Below are positions 1 through 8,423 of a stretch of 64,000 nt of DNA, one piece after another. Every line of letters begins with the position of its first letter. The first letter of the stretch is position 1. The DNA is from Thalassolituus hydrocarboniclasticus. Lineage in GTDB: Bacteria; Pseudomonadota; Gammaproteobacteria; Pseudomonadales; Oceanobacteraceae. A program made the translations under genes and the position numbers. The notes under the pieces are model-generated. The model was not told the origin of the DNA. It made no database searches and saw only the letters and a program-made list of their open reading frames with translations. The DNA lies in the NCBI RefSeq assembly GCF_025345565.1, contig NZ_CP054475.1, positions 1,456,448 through 1,520,447 on the forward strand, given 5' to 3'.

Positions 1-2
1 GT

Positions 3-53
3 TGGACCAGTCAGACGCCGGTTGAATACCGCAATCAGCGCAAACAGTCCTGA
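3..53 (+). CDS. possible 3' end of a truncated gene
   Basis: Frame 3 is open from the window edge to a TGA at 51-53 and would give the tail WTSQTPVEYRNQRKQS. A hairpin follows at 71-101, which fits a gene end here. Frame 1 is also open, to a TGA at 61-63, so the choice of frame is uncertain. Too little is visible to name a product. Confidence 0.25.
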   Translation, partial: WTSQTPVEYRNQRKQS

Positions 54-70
54 GCGGCATTGATTACAGG

Positions 71-101
71 CCGAAAGCAGCCCTGTTCTGGCTGCTTTCG
101 G
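71..101 (+). terminator. hairpin after the upstream gene
   Basis: A perfect 12-bp stem (71-82 with 90-101) closes a 7-nt loop. The T-rich tail that should follow is weak, so it may be a poor intrinsic terminator or an mRNA 3' stabiliser. Confidence 0.5.
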
Positions 102-201
102 GCAATCTTTGAGTTCCTTTCATAATAGTGTTCATTTTTTGATCTGGTTTTCTTCGTGTGCCTGAGCCATTGTAATCGGGTTTTTATTCGGAGGATTTGT
201 T

Positions 202-489
202 ATGAGCCAGACGCAAAAACTATCGCTGATTCAGCCGCTGGTTGAACATATTATGCAGACTCAGGATGTAGCCGAGTGGCGTCAGGCCTTGCTGGATCAG
301 GGAATCATGAGCAAAGAAGAGGTGATCGCGCTGGACCAGAAGGCATTGCATGCGGCGTACAAAACGTTAAAAACCATGCAGCTGCTGAATGAGCATCCGG
401 ATCACATCATGAACGAAATTGAGCGTAATAAAGTCTGCTGGAAGCTGGATTTCGGCTACGACTATCATCAGGGAGCGGTCTGCTACTGA
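202..489 (+). CDS. hypothetical protein, 95 aa
   Basis: This is a small soluble protein with no signal peptide or membrane segment. I do not recognise the family. The sequence looks mainly helical and ends in an aromatic stretch (WKLDFGYDYHQGAVCY) with two Cys overall. The ATG is well placed behind a GGAGG Shine-Dalgarno, and a strong terminator lies directly downstream, so it is probably transcribed alone. The reading frame and ribosome site make it a likely real gene, but its function is unknown. Confidence 0.7.
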   Translation: MSQTQKLSLIQPLVEHIMQTQDVAEWRQALLDQGIMSKEEVIALDQKALHAAYKTLKTMQLLNEHPDHIMNEIERNKVCWKLDFGYDYHQGAVCY

Positions 490-530
490 CCTGCAGGCCT
501 GTACTTTTATCAGCCTGTTAGCGCAAACAG

Positions 531-558
531 AAAAAGCCCGCCAGTGCGGGCTTTTTTT
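531..558 (+). terminator. rho-independent terminator
   Basis: The 11-bp stem of 531-541 with 546-556 has a CAGT loop and is flanked by A and T runs. It can work in both directions, and it ends the 95-aa gene. Confidence 0.9.
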
Positions 559-647
559 ATCTACTGACTAAACTGTCACAGGGTTCAATTTCCGGCGGCG
601 CCGGCCGATAACCCAAAGAACAGCAACACAGTCTGAGCGGAGGCTAT

Positions 648-1697
648 ATGGCAATCACAATTACCCCCTCGCAATACCGGAATTACGGTATGCAGAATCC
701 TGAGGGCAGTAAGAAGACCGCAGCTTCTGCCAGTGATGTAAAGCAGGGGGCGGCAGCCGAATCCCTGGCTAAGGCACTTCCCGGCGTTGTACAGCTGGAT
801 AAAAAGCAGAGCCCTGAAGAAACCGCTTCAGCCATCCTGCGCCATGTACAAAATGGTATTAACCAGCTGCGTTCTCAGGGGGCGGATCAGAGTCGTATCG
901 ATCAGCGCCTGCAGGCTGCCCGCGAAGGCATTGCCAAAGGTTATGCCCAGGCAACAGAGATGCTCGACGGTATGGGACTGCTGGATGACGAGTTAAAAGG
1001 GCAGATTGCTGCCGGACGTCAGCTGGTCGATGACGGTCTGGATCAGCTCGCCCGCCCGGCAGATCAGAGTCGTGCATTGCTTGCCAGCAAAAGCTCACTC
1101 AGTGTGGCCAATGAGTTGTCTCTGCAGGTTCTGACCCAGGAAGGCGATCGGGTGACGGTGCGTTTCTCCCAGGGCAGCAGTCTCAGCACGTCAATCAGCC
1201 AGGATGGGCAGGGTAATTCGGCTTTCAGTTTGCAGGCATCGGCTCAGCAAAACTGGAGTATGGAAGTAAATGGCAGTCTGAGTGATGCCGAGCGCACCGC
1301 GCTGGCGGGCCTGTTTGATGATGTGCAGGCGCTGAGTGAGCGTTTTTTTGCCGGTGATATTGGTGCGGCTTTGGGACAGGCAATGGACCTTGGCTTTGAT
1401 GGCAGCCAACTGGCGGCGATGAGTCTTAATCTGACGCAACAAACAGTTGCGACCTCAACCAAAGCCTATGCCAGTGTTCAGCCACAGTTGCCTACACCAG
1501 AGCTGGAATCGCTGAAAGCGCCGCTGGCGTCTTATGTGGATGCTTATATGGCTGCGCTGGAAAAGGCCAGACCGCTGGCTGATGCGCCGCAGACCTTGCA
1601 GGATCTGGTGAATCAATTGTTGCCGGAAGAAGAACGCTTACCGGTCTGGAATTCTTTCCATGAGGGGTTGAATTCACTGCTCGCTAATAAAGCCTGA
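648..1697 (+). CDS. DUF5610 domain-containing protein
   Basis: The protein has 349 aa and no signal peptide. Residues about 55-135 match what I remember of DUF5610: an amphipathic helical stretch with alternating Leu and Gln/Arg, then an AREGIAKGYAQATEML-type helix that repeats the 'KGF/YxxAxxiL' pattern. The rest is low in Cys and rich in Ala, Gln and Ser. The family is uncharacterised and common in marine gammaproteobacteria such as Shewanella. The start follows a GGAGG site. It stands alone between terminators, and a weak hairpin (1727-1745) follows it. The family call rests on recall of the domain pattern. Confidence 0.65.
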   Translation: MAITITPSQYRNYGMQNPEGSKKTAASASDVKQGAAAESLAKALPGVVQLDKKQSPEETASAILRHVQNGINQLRSQGADQSRIDQRLQAAREGIAKGYAQATEMLDGMGLLDDELKGQIAAGRQLVDDGLDQLARPADQSRALLASKSSLSVANELSLQVLTQEGDRVTVRFSQGSSLSTSISQDGQGNSAFSLQASAQQNWSMEVNGSLSDAERTALAGLFDDVQALSERFFAGDIGAALGQAMDLGFDGSQLAAMSLNLTQQTVATSTKAYASVQPQLPTPELESLKAPLASYVDAYMAALEKARPLADAPQTLQDLVNQLLPEEERLPVWNSFHEGLNSLLANKA

Positions 1698-1796
1698 GCG
1701 TAATTTCTTTTTCTCCTTCTCTCGGCGGCAGACTTTTTGTCTGCCCCGGTGCTAACCGCTATACTTCCCCTGTCTGTTTTTAACTGGAATAACCAG

Positions 1797-2060
1797 ATGG
1801 CACTGGTTTTATTTGGCACAGAGGCCTGTCATCTGTGTGAACTGGCACAAGCGGTAATTGTGAATGTCGCCAGCCAGATAACCCTCGATGTTTATATCGA
1901 AGATATTGCTGAAACAGAAGCTCTGGCAGAACGCTATGGTTTGCGGATTCCGGTGCTGCTGAATGAACAAAGCGGGGCTGAACTTGACTGGCCCTTCGAT
2001 GAGGCACAATTGCTTAACTGGCTGCAGAGCAGCGCTCAACCTGAACCCATTTCTGAATAA
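1797..2060 (+). CDS. glutaredoxin-like protein (DUF836 type)
   Basis: This 87-aa protein has a thioredoxin fold. It shows the redox motif CHLC at residues 10-13 after the first strand (LVLFGTEAC), then a cis-Pro-type element (RIPVLL) and a C-terminal helix. This is the DUF836/glutaredoxin-like layout. It is probably a cytoplasmic thiol oxidoreductase with an unknown partner. The frame is open further upstream (to 1737), but the ATG at 1797 begins directly at the first strand. The stop is 13 nt before the lipoprotein gene, so the two may be co-transcribed. Confidence 0.75.
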   Translation: MALVLFGTEACHLCELAQAVIVNVASQITLDVYIEDIAETEALAERYGLRIPVLLNEQSGAELDWPFDEAQLLNWLQSSAQPEPISE

Positions 2061-2073
2061 AAGGACGATTACC

Positions 2074-2787
2074 ATGCGGATTTTTTCCGGACTGATCCTG
2101 GCTTCGCTGGCGCTGTTACAAGGCTGCTCCAGCACTCAGCTGTCACCTACCGGTGAGGCGGTTTATTACGCGCTGCAGACCGATACCACGCTGCGTACCT
2201 GGGTTGATGCCTGTGATGATGTCAGCGCCAAAGCCAAACAGGCGGCCTATACCGCCAAGCAAAACTGGTGGCAGCGTAATGGTGCCTTTGTCGAGAGCGC
2301 CGATTTTGGACTGGCCTACGATATTATTCATGTGACCGATGACCGTACTGAAACCGGTGCCCGCATGGCGATGGCCCTGACCTGGCAGGTAGTTGAAACG
2401 GCCGAGGCCGAAGTGCAGGAATTGCTGAGCGCCAGTGGTGATAAAGAAGATCTCTGTTTGCGCGTATTATCACAATATAATCAGGGCGAACGTGACCTGC
2501 GCAGCCAGGATAAAGTGTACGAGTCACTGGTCAATTTACAGCGCCGCTCACAGCGTGATGGCACGGACCTGAATCTGAAGCGCGCAGCCGTTGAGCAAAA
2601 AGCCGGCAAGGTGTATGGCCGCTCTTTTTATGTCGTAGAAAAAATGGCGAAGCGTAACGGTTGTTCCGGGGCAGAAGTACATCTGCTGAAAAATGCCTGG
2701 CCGCATGAGGTTTACGATGCCCGTTGTCCGGATAACAGCTATTTGCTGGTACGCTGTGAATGGGGAAATTGCCTGGTAACAGACTGA
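2074..2787 (+). CDS. hypothetical lipoprotein
   Basis: The 237-aa product begins MRIFSGLILASLALLQGC. This is a signal peptide with a lipobox (LLQGC) and Cys 18 as the lipidated residue; Ser at +2 predicts the outer membrane. The mature part is mostly helical and carries additional Cys residues near its ends that could form disulfides. I do not recognise the family. The longer frame back to 1963 overlaps the glutaredoxin gene. The ATG at 2074 has an AAGGA site and starts exactly at the signal peptide, so I prefer it. Confidence 0.75.
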   Translation: MRIFSGLILASLALLQGCSSTQLSPTGEAVYYALQTDTTLRTWVDACDDVSAKAKQAAYTAKQNWWQRNGAFVESADFGLAYDIIHVTDDRTETGARMAMALTWQVVETAEAEVQELLSASGDKEDLCLRVLSQYNQGERDLRSQDKVYESLVNLQRRSQRDGTDLNLKRAAVEQKAGKVYGRSFYVVEKMAKRNGCSGAEVHLLKNAWPHEVYDARCPDNSYLLVRCEWGNCLVTD

Positions 2788-2808
2788 CCGATAAACAGAA
2801 AATACCTG

Positions 2809-2839
2809 AAAAAAAGAGCCGCATAGCGGCTCTTTTTTT
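2809..2839. terminator. bidirectional rho-independent terminator
   Basis: A stem of A5-GAGCCGC with GCGGCTC-T7 around an ATA loop lies between two convergent genes, the lipoprotein and comEA. It would serve both. Confidence 0.9.
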
Positions 2840-2869
2840 GTGCGCGCTTTTTATGCGCTGTTTTATATT

Positions 2870-3163
2870 TTATTCCAGTGCCAGCATGGAGCGGTTTTTA
2901 TCAAGGATGGCCTTGCCGATTCCTTTAACCTGGGTGATGTCGTCCAGTGATTTAAACTGACCATGTTGCTCGCGGTATAAAATAATGGCTTCCGCTTTTG
3001 TTTTGCCAATACCATCAAGCTGGCTGAGTTGCTCTGCGGTGGCGGTATTGATATTAACGGCTTTTACCGTATTTTCAGCCGGCTTGCTGGTTTCCGCAGC
3101 CTGTACGCTGAGTGTGCCCAGAATCAGGCAGAAAGAAAGTAGTGCGTGCTTTATCCATTGCAT
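2870..3163 (-). CDS. comEA: ComEA family helix-hairpin-helix DNA-binding protein
   Basis: The 97-aa protein has an N-terminal signal peptide (cleavage near VQA-AET). Two helix-hairpin-helix motifs follow: the NINTATAEQLSQLDGIGKTKA stretch and then the ITQVKGIGKA element. This is the short gammaproteobacterial ComEA-like form, a periplasmic DNA-binding protein linked to DNA uptake. No other competence gene is nearby. An upstream ATG (3169) is possible, but the GGAG site is only 2 nt from it and 8 nt from the ATG at 3163, so I chose the latter. Confidence 0.85.
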   Translation of the reverse strand: MQWIKHALLSFCLILGTLSVQAAETSKPAENTVKAVNINTATAEQLSQLDGIGKTKAEAIILYREQHGQFKSLDDITQVKGIGKAILDKNRSMLALE

Positions 3164-3213
3164 AGTCATCTCTCCTTGAGTGGAAATCTGAACATAGCAA
3201 TGAATAATTCGCG

Positions 3214-3255
3214 GAAAAATCCGGGAAAAGTATCAAATTAACCGATACTTTCCCC
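3214..3255 (-). terminator. terminator of topA
   Basis: On the minus strand an 11-12 bp stem (3244-3255 with 3223-3234, one bulge) is followed by GGATTTTTCC. It lies 16 nt past the topA stop. Confidence 0.75.
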
Positions 3256-3270
3256 AGACATTGGTGTGAG

Positions 3271-5925
3271 TCAGGCTTTGTCGGCCTTTTTGGCGGGTGC
3301 TTTTTTCTTGTCGTGCTCAACCCATTTATTATCGACGTAATAGGCCGACCAGCTGGTGGCTTTGCCGTCTTTTTCACTCATTACATACTGCTCTTTGGTT
3401 TTGCGGCTGTAACGGATGATGGCAGGATTACCTTCCGGATCCTGGCGCGGAGCATCCAGCAGGAAATGGTATTTCTGCGGCAGCTCGGCCTGATGAGGAA
3501 GTAATTCTTCAACCAGTGGAGCACGGGTTTCGCGTTTTTTCGGGAACTGGCTGGCAGCGAGGAACAAGCCCGTTGCGCCGTCACGCAGAACGTAGGTGTC
3601 GTCTACTTTCTGACATTTCAGTTCCGGCATCGCAATAGGCTCCATTTTCGGAGGTGCTGCTTCGCCGCTCTTCAATAATTTGCGGGTGTTCTTACATTCG
3701 CTGTTGGTACAGCCAAAGTATTTGCCGAAGCGACCGGATTTCAGCTGCATTTCACTGCCGCATTTATCGCATTCAAGTGTTGGACCGTCATAGCCTTTAA
3801 TCTTGAACTGGCCGGTTTCTACGGCGAAGCCGCTGCAGTCCGGGTTATTACCACAGATGTGCACTTTACGGGTTTCGTCCAGCAGATAGCTTTCCATGGC
3901 ACTGTCGCAGATGCTGCAACGGCGCTTATCCATCAGGCGGCGGCTTTCTGCCTCTTCGTCTTCATCGGCGGAGATGGCTTCATCGCCCGGTACCAGATTG
4001 AGCGTTTGAGTGCAGCGTTCTTTTGGCGGCAGGCTGTAGCCGGAACAACCGAGGAATACACCGGTAGAACCCGTGCGTATCTGCATATGGCGGCCACAGG
4101 TAGGGCATGGAATATCGGTGTCGACCGGGTCATTCGGACGCATGCCATCTTCACCTTCAGCAGCCTCAAGCTTTTGCTGAAAGCCCTGATAAAACTCGTC
4201 CAGAACATCGGTCCAGTTCATATCACCCTCGGCAATATGGTCGAGTTTTTCTTCCATGCTGGCGGTAAAGCCGAAGTCCATCAGGTCGTCGAAGTTCTCA
4301 ACCAGACGGCTGGTGACAATATCCCCCATTTTTTCCGCGTAAAAACGACGGCCTTTCAGGCTGACGTAACCACGCTCCTGGATGGTGGAAATAATTGATG
4401 CATAGGTTGAAGGACGGCCGATACCGCGTTTTTCCAGCTCTTTAACCAGTGCGGCTTCCGAAAAGCGCGGCGCCGGTTTGGTGAAGTGTTGCTTCGGCTC
4501 AAGTTCGACCAACTGCAGGGTATCGCCTTCGCTGACATCCGGCAGCAGTACGTCATCTTCGCCTTTGCCCATCGCGGCCAATACTTTCAGGTGGCCGTCA
4601 AAGCGCATAACGCGACCGCGGGTTTTCAGTTCAAACTCGCCGGCTTTGACCGTAATGCTGGTGCTGGTGAATTGCGCGTCTTTAATCTGACAGGCAACAA
4701 AACGGCGCCAGATCAGATCGTATAAACGCTGTGCATCCGGTTCCATAGCGCTGAGATCGGTTGCACGCAGGCGGACATCGGAAGGGCGGATCGCTTCGTG
4801 CGCTTCCTGTGCACCTTCTTTGCTGCTGTAGCTGCGTGGTTCATCCGGCAGATACTGCTCGCCCAGTTTATCGCTGATGTAATCACGCACATTGCTGACG
4901 GCTTCCTGACTCAGATTGGTCGAGTCGGTACGCATATAAGTGATGTAACCGGCTTCGTACAGGCGCTGCGCCAGCGTCATGGTTTTCTTAACACTGAAAC
5001 TCAGACGTGTACTGGCAGCCTGCTGCAGCGTGGAGGTGATAAAAGGCGCAGCCGGTTTGGAACTGGTCGGCTTGTCTTCGCGCTTTAATACTTCATAGCG
5101 GTGGCCACGCAGCGCGGCGACGGCGGACATGGTGTCCTGCTCGTTAACCGGACGGAATTCGTTACCGTTCTGGCGCATTACCTGGGCGCGCAAAGCTTCA
5201 CCGGCCGGGGTGCTCAGGTCGGCGAAGGTTTCCCAGTATTCCTGTGGAATAAAGGCACGGATTTCCCGCTCGCGCTCAACAATCAGACGAACAGCAACCG
5301 ACTGTACCCGGCCGGCGGATAAACCACGCGCGACCTTGCTCCACAGCAGTGGTGACACCATAAAACCGACAACCCGGTCGAGGAAACGGCGTGCCTGCTG
5401 GGCGTTAACACGGTTCATATTCAGCTCAGATGGCTGTTCGAACGCGCTCTGAATGGCTTTTTTGGTAATCTCGTTAAAGACCACACGGCGGTATTCTTTT
5501 TTACTGTCGCCAATAATCTCACGAAGGTGCCAGGCGATGGCTTCTCCCTCGCGGTCCAAATCCGTTGCGAGATAGATCTGGTCGGCATCTTTGGCCAATC
5601 GCTGCAGTTCTTCGACCACTTTTTCTTTGCCCGGCAGCACCTGATAGTTGGCTTCCCAGTGTTTTTCCGGGTTAACGCCCATGCGGCCAATTAACTGCTC
5701 GCGGGACTTTTTCTTTTTGTATTCGGCCTTGGCTTCGGGCGACATTTTACGGGTGAGAGCCGCCTGTTTGGCGCGCTCTTTAGGGTCGCTGGGCTGGCCT
5801 GAACCAGAGGTTGGCAGGTCGCGAACGTGGCCCACGCTGGACTTAACAATAAAGTCCTTGCCGAGGTATTTATTGATGGTTTTGGCCTTTGCAGGCGACT
5901 CCACGATAACCAGCGATTTGCCCAT
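3271..5925 (-). CDS. topA: DNA topoisomerase I
   Basis: This type IA topoisomerase has 884 aa (E. coli TopA has 865). It relaxes negative supercoils through a 5'-phosphotyrosine intermediate. The TOPRIM domain is N-terminal ([14 protein letters not shown], later [12 protein letters not shown]). The active Tyr lies in [14 protein letters not shown]. Three Cys4-type zinc ribbons follow (CPTCGRH..., CSICDSA..., CDKCGSE...), then a lysine-rich tail. The frame is open for another 141 codons upstream, but that part is unlike TopA. The ATG at 5925 has an AAGGA site and starts at [15 protein letters not shown] promoter with TTGACC and TATAAA is visible at 5981-6009. Confidence 0.98.
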   Translation of the reverse strand: MGKSLVIVESPAKAKTINKYLGKDFIVKSSVGHVRDLPTSGSGQPSDPKERAKQAALTRKMSPEAKAEYKKKKSREQLIGRMGVNPEKHWEANYQVLPGKEKVVEELQRLAKDADQIYLATDLDREGEAIAWHLREIIGDSKKEYRRVVFNEITKKAIQSAFEQPSELNMNRVNAQQARRFLDRVVGFMVSPLLWSKVARGLSAGRVQSVAVRLIVEREREIRAFIPQEYWETFADLSTPAGEALRAQVMRQNGNEFRPVNEQDTMSAVAALRGHRYEVLKREDKPTSSKPAAPFITSTLQQAASTRLSFSVKKTMTLAQRLYEAGYITYMRTDSTNLSQEAVSNVRDYISDKLGEQYLPDEPRSYSSKEGAQEAHEAIRPSDVRLRATDLSAMEPDAQRLYDLIWRRFVACQIKDAQFTSTSITVKAGEFELKTRGRVMRFDGHLKVLAAMGKGEDDVLLPDVSEGDTLQLVELEPKQHFTKPAPRFSEAALVKELEKRGIGRPSTYASIISTIQERGYVSLKGRRFYAEKMGDIVTSRLVENFDDLMDFGFTASMEEKLDHIAEGDMNWTDVLDEFYQGFQQKLEAAEGEDGMRPNDPVDTDIPCPTCGRHMQIRTGSTGVFLGCSGYSLPPKERCTQTLNLVPGDEAISADEDEEAESRRLMDKRRCSICDSAMESYLLDETRKVHICGNNPDCSGFAVETGQFKIKGYDGPTLECDKCGSEMQLKSGRFGKYFGCTNSECKNTRKLLKSGEAAPPKMEPIAMPELKCQKVDDTYVLRDGATGLFLAASQFPKKRETRAPLVEELLPHQAELPQKYHFLLDAPRQDPEGNPAIIRYSRKTKEQYVMSEKDGKATSWSAYYVDNKWVEHDKKKAPAKKADKA

Positions 5926-5980
5926 ATTCCTTTGATTAACCCTTTCTCGTTGATATAGCCAGGCACACAGAAGGCGACAC

Positions 5981-6009
5981 TTTATAGGTACACCGGGGGG
6001 GGTGGTCAA
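5981..6009 (-). promoter_or_regulatory. topA sigma-70 promoter with C8 tract in the spacer
   Basis: Read on the minus strand, -35 is TTGACC (6004-6009) and -10 is TATAAA (5981-5986), with a 17-nt spacer. Eight consecutive C residues (5995-6002 on the plus strand as G) lie inside the spacer. Transcription would start near 5974, about 50 nt before the ATG. Confidence 0.75.
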
Positions 6010-6163
6010 GCTTCTCTCGTTACCTGAGTTCTGCAATGGGGCCCGGCAGGGTGGTGAAATGTTGCTAAACTTGTCACCAGTATATGGCGATATGAGTGCC
6101 ATAAATGGCCGTAAAACAAGGCCGTCGTTTAGGAATAGCATAAATTGAGGGGAAGCGTTTTTT

Positions 6164-6943
6164 ATGTCAGCGATTGGGTTAGTGGTGGCTATCGCACTGC
6201 CGGTTGCGTTGATCCTGTTCGGACTGGTTATGGCTGGGCGCAGAGAACAGACGCAACAGGCCCAGCGACTGCAGGCCCGTGCAATTAAGCAGGGGGCAGA
6301 TGATCTGCTGGAGGCGCTGGAATTTCTGATTCTGGTTGATAACTTCAAAGAAGTGCAGCTGGCGATTCTTGAGCGGGTTGAGCAGTTGTATGTTGTTTAT
6401 CAGGAAGCTTTACCCAAGAAAGATAACAGCGGCTCGGCACAGGAGCTGTTTGATGCAGCGCCTTATCGCCGCAAGATTGATGAGGGCAAAGGTAATCGCC
6501 GGGTGCTGAAAAGCGACCGTGAGATCCGGTTTGCCAGACGCCAGTTTGGCCGCATTCTTAAAGCGCTGAATGTGATGGCGCGCAAGCGCCTGATTTCAGA
6601 AACGGCGATGATGGAGTATCGCCGTTATCTGCGTCTGACACTGCTGGAGAAAGAAGTCGATACTTACACTGCACAGGGGGATGTTGCGGCAGGGCGTGGT
6701 GATGTGATCACCGCAACCAATTACTATAAAGCCGCGAAAAAACTTCTGATTGAGTTTGATCTGCAGTATCCGGAAAAAAACCAGCGCATCCGCGATCTGA
6801 CTCAGCGTACTGCTTCTTTATATAACGGTGGAGCCAAGAAGGAAGACAATCTGGCGCAGGCCTTATCGAAAGAAGCGAAAGAAGAGCATGACCCCTTTGG
6901 TATTCCCAGTAATCCGGCCACTTCAGAAAAACGCAAATTCTGA
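6164..6943 (+). CDS. conserved hypothetical protein, membrane anchored
   Basis: The protein has 259 aa. One hydrophobic segment at residues 4-24 ([20 protein letters not shown]) is followed by a long, charged, helical cytoplasmic part. A stretch near residues 180-205 ([20 protein letters not shown]) resembles a TPR-like helix pair. I recall an uncharacterised gene beside topA in Pseudomonas too, but I cannot prove this is the same family. It is transcribed divergently from topA and ends before an intergenic region that holds a promoter and a CRP-like site. Confidence 0.75.
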   Translation: MSAIGLVVAIALPVALILFGLVMAGRREQTQQAQRLQARAIKQGADDLLEALEFLILVDNFKEVQLAILERVEQLYVVYQEALPKKDNSGSAQELFDAAPYRRKIDEGKGNRRVLKSDREIRFARRQFGRILKALNVMARKRLISETAMMEYRRYLRLTLLEKEVDTYTAQGDVAAGRGDVITATNYYKAAKKLLIEFDLQYPEKNQRIRDLTQRTASLYNGGAKKEDNLAQALSKEAKEEHDPFGIPSNPATSEKRKF

Positions 6944-6978
6944 GTGGCTCCTGATTACTGAAGATTCCGCCGGTTATC

Positions 6979-7007
6979 CTGACTGGCCTTTTTCCCGGTC
7001 GTAAAAT
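6979..7007 (+). promoter_or_regulatory. possible sigma-70 promoter
   Basis: CTGACT (6979-6984) and TAAAAT (7002-7007) are separated by 17 nt. It would drive the coiled-coil gene that starts at 7146, with a leader of roughly 130 nt. Confidence 0.4.
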
Positions 7008-7063
7008 GTCACATGCCCATGATTTGGTATTGATTTAAGTTGTTGATACTAAAGAGAAAAATC

Positions 7064-7085
7064 AAATGTGAAGTTTGTCACATAA
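7064..7085. promoter_or_regulatory. CRP/Vfr-type binding site
   Basis: AAATGTGA, 6 nt, TCACATAA: both half-sites TGTGA and TCACA of the CRP consensus are perfect with the right 6-nt spacing, and the flanking A/T bases fit too. It lies 61 nt upstream of the start at 7146. A second TCACAT half-site is present at 7009-7014. Confidence 0.7.
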
Positions 7086-7145
7086 TGTAAAAACCAATTT
7101 TGGTGGCGGAAACTGACCTGTTCGGGTTCATGAGTTTTCATTAGT

Positions 7146-8423
7146 GTGTCTGACAATCTTACTTTGTTACTACCCGCTGATGATGGCTTTTGTCTGTCCG
7201 GCACCATAAGCAGAGATGCAAGCATGAGTATTCAGGAAGCCGTTTTGATTCTGCATGACCATGAGGTGGTCGAAGCGTACTGGCTGGCAGATTTTGAACG
7301 TCTGGTTCGTCAGCAAACACCTCTGCAGCATGCTGCTGAACACAAAATACAGGCCGCTTATCTGCAGATCGGCAATCACCGTTCGGCCGAAGCGCTGGTG
7401 CTGTTTGAGGCACCGGTTAAACATTCCGTGATTGATGCGCGCTGGTATATGCCGCTGCGTCGTCTGGCTGACAGTGCCGGGCGTGGTCCTAATATGGGCG
7501 CCGGCCGTATCCGGCTGGCCTGTCGCAGTCAGTGTTCCATCAGCTGGCATGCAGAATCTCTGTGGGAGCCGGTGACATCCGATTTTATGGCGATTCGCAA
7601 AGCATTGCGTGGCAACACCTTGCGCGATCAGGCACCGTTAACGGAACGTGATCTGTGGCCGCAGGAGCGTATTTCTGCGGTGGAGCGGGTAACCGGCGGC
7701 GCTGGTGCCGGCAGTCTGCTGGCTAAAAAGCACAGCGACCCGGAAGTCGAAGACCTTAAGCGCACGCTGCGCAACGAGATGGAAGCTTACCGCCGTCAGC
7801 TGCAACAGCTGCAGCAGGAAATTGAGCGGCAGAAGAGCCTGAATGAAAAGCTGGGACGTCAGGCGGATGCCTCCGGCGAAGCTGAACTTGAAGAACTGCG
7901 TCAGGTGCACCGTAATGAAATGGCTGCTCATGCAGCCGAAGTCGAAAGCCTGACCCTGGCGCTGGAGCAGGAGCGTCAGGAGGCTGAGCGTTTACGTCAG
8001 GCGCTGAACGATAACCAGCCAGCGGCAGAGCCTGTGGTCAGTGATGAAGAGGCTGCACGCTTAAAAGAAGAAGCAGCAACCCTGCGCCAGTATCTGGAAC
8101 AGGCAGAAGAGCAGAGCGCTGAACGTTTTGTTAATCGTCTGGATGGTCTGGAAGCGGTGCTGGTGGCATTTCATCCGGGCGTTGGTCATCTGACCATTAC
8201 GCCGGCCAACATGCTGCGTTATGCCGATAACCCCCTGGCCTACGCGGCACAGAAGTGTTTTGTCAGCGAAGAGGTTTACCGCCGCTGGCTGGATCATTAT
8301 GACGATCCGCGCTGTCAGCAATGCAACGCTGAAATCCCCCGTATAGAACACCCGCGTGAGTTCGATCACGATCTGAATGCCTACTGTAAACTGCACCGCC
8401 AGTTGCACCTTGCCGGCAGCTGA
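7146..8423 (+). CDS. coiled-coil protein with a C-terminal Cys/His cluster
   Basis: The 425-aa protein has a globular N-terminal region (about 1-180). A long coiled coil follows (about 195-325, with heptads rich in Glu, Gln, Arg and Leu). A conserved-looking C-terminal part of about 80 residues carries CQQC, several His and a further CKLH, which suggests a metal site. Similar proteins are sometimes labelled 'chromosome partitioning' because of the coiled coil, but no ATPase motif is present. The start is uncertain: GTG at 7146 gives 425 aa, and an ATG at 7224 would remove 26 residues. Its 3' end overlaps the next gene if that gene starts at 8377. Confidence 0.75.
   Translation: MSDNLTLLLPADDGFCLSGTISRDASMSIQEAVLILHDHEVVEAYWLADFERLVRQQTPLQHAAEHKIQAAYLQIGNHRSAEALVLFEAPVKHSVIDARWYMPLRRLADSAGRGPNMGAGRIRLACRSQCSISWHAESLWEPVTSDFMAIRKALRGNTLRDQAPLTERDLWPQERISAVERVTGGAGAGSLLAKKHSDPEVEDLKRTLRNEMEAYRRQLQQLQQEIERQKSLNEKLGRQADASGEAELEELRQVHRNEMAAHAAEVESLTLALEQERQEAERLRQALNDNQPAAEPVVSDEEAARLKEEAATLRQYLEQAEEQSAERFVNRLDGLEAVLVAFHPGVGHLTITPANMLRYADNPLAYAAQKCFVSEEVYRRWLDHYDDPRCQQCNAEIPRIEHPREFDHDLNAYCKLHRQLHLAGS

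Noticed and set aside
5926-6348. A 141-codon N-terminal extension of topA.
   Set aside because: It is unlike any TopA, crosses the visible topA promoter and leaves out the AAGGA site at the true ATG.
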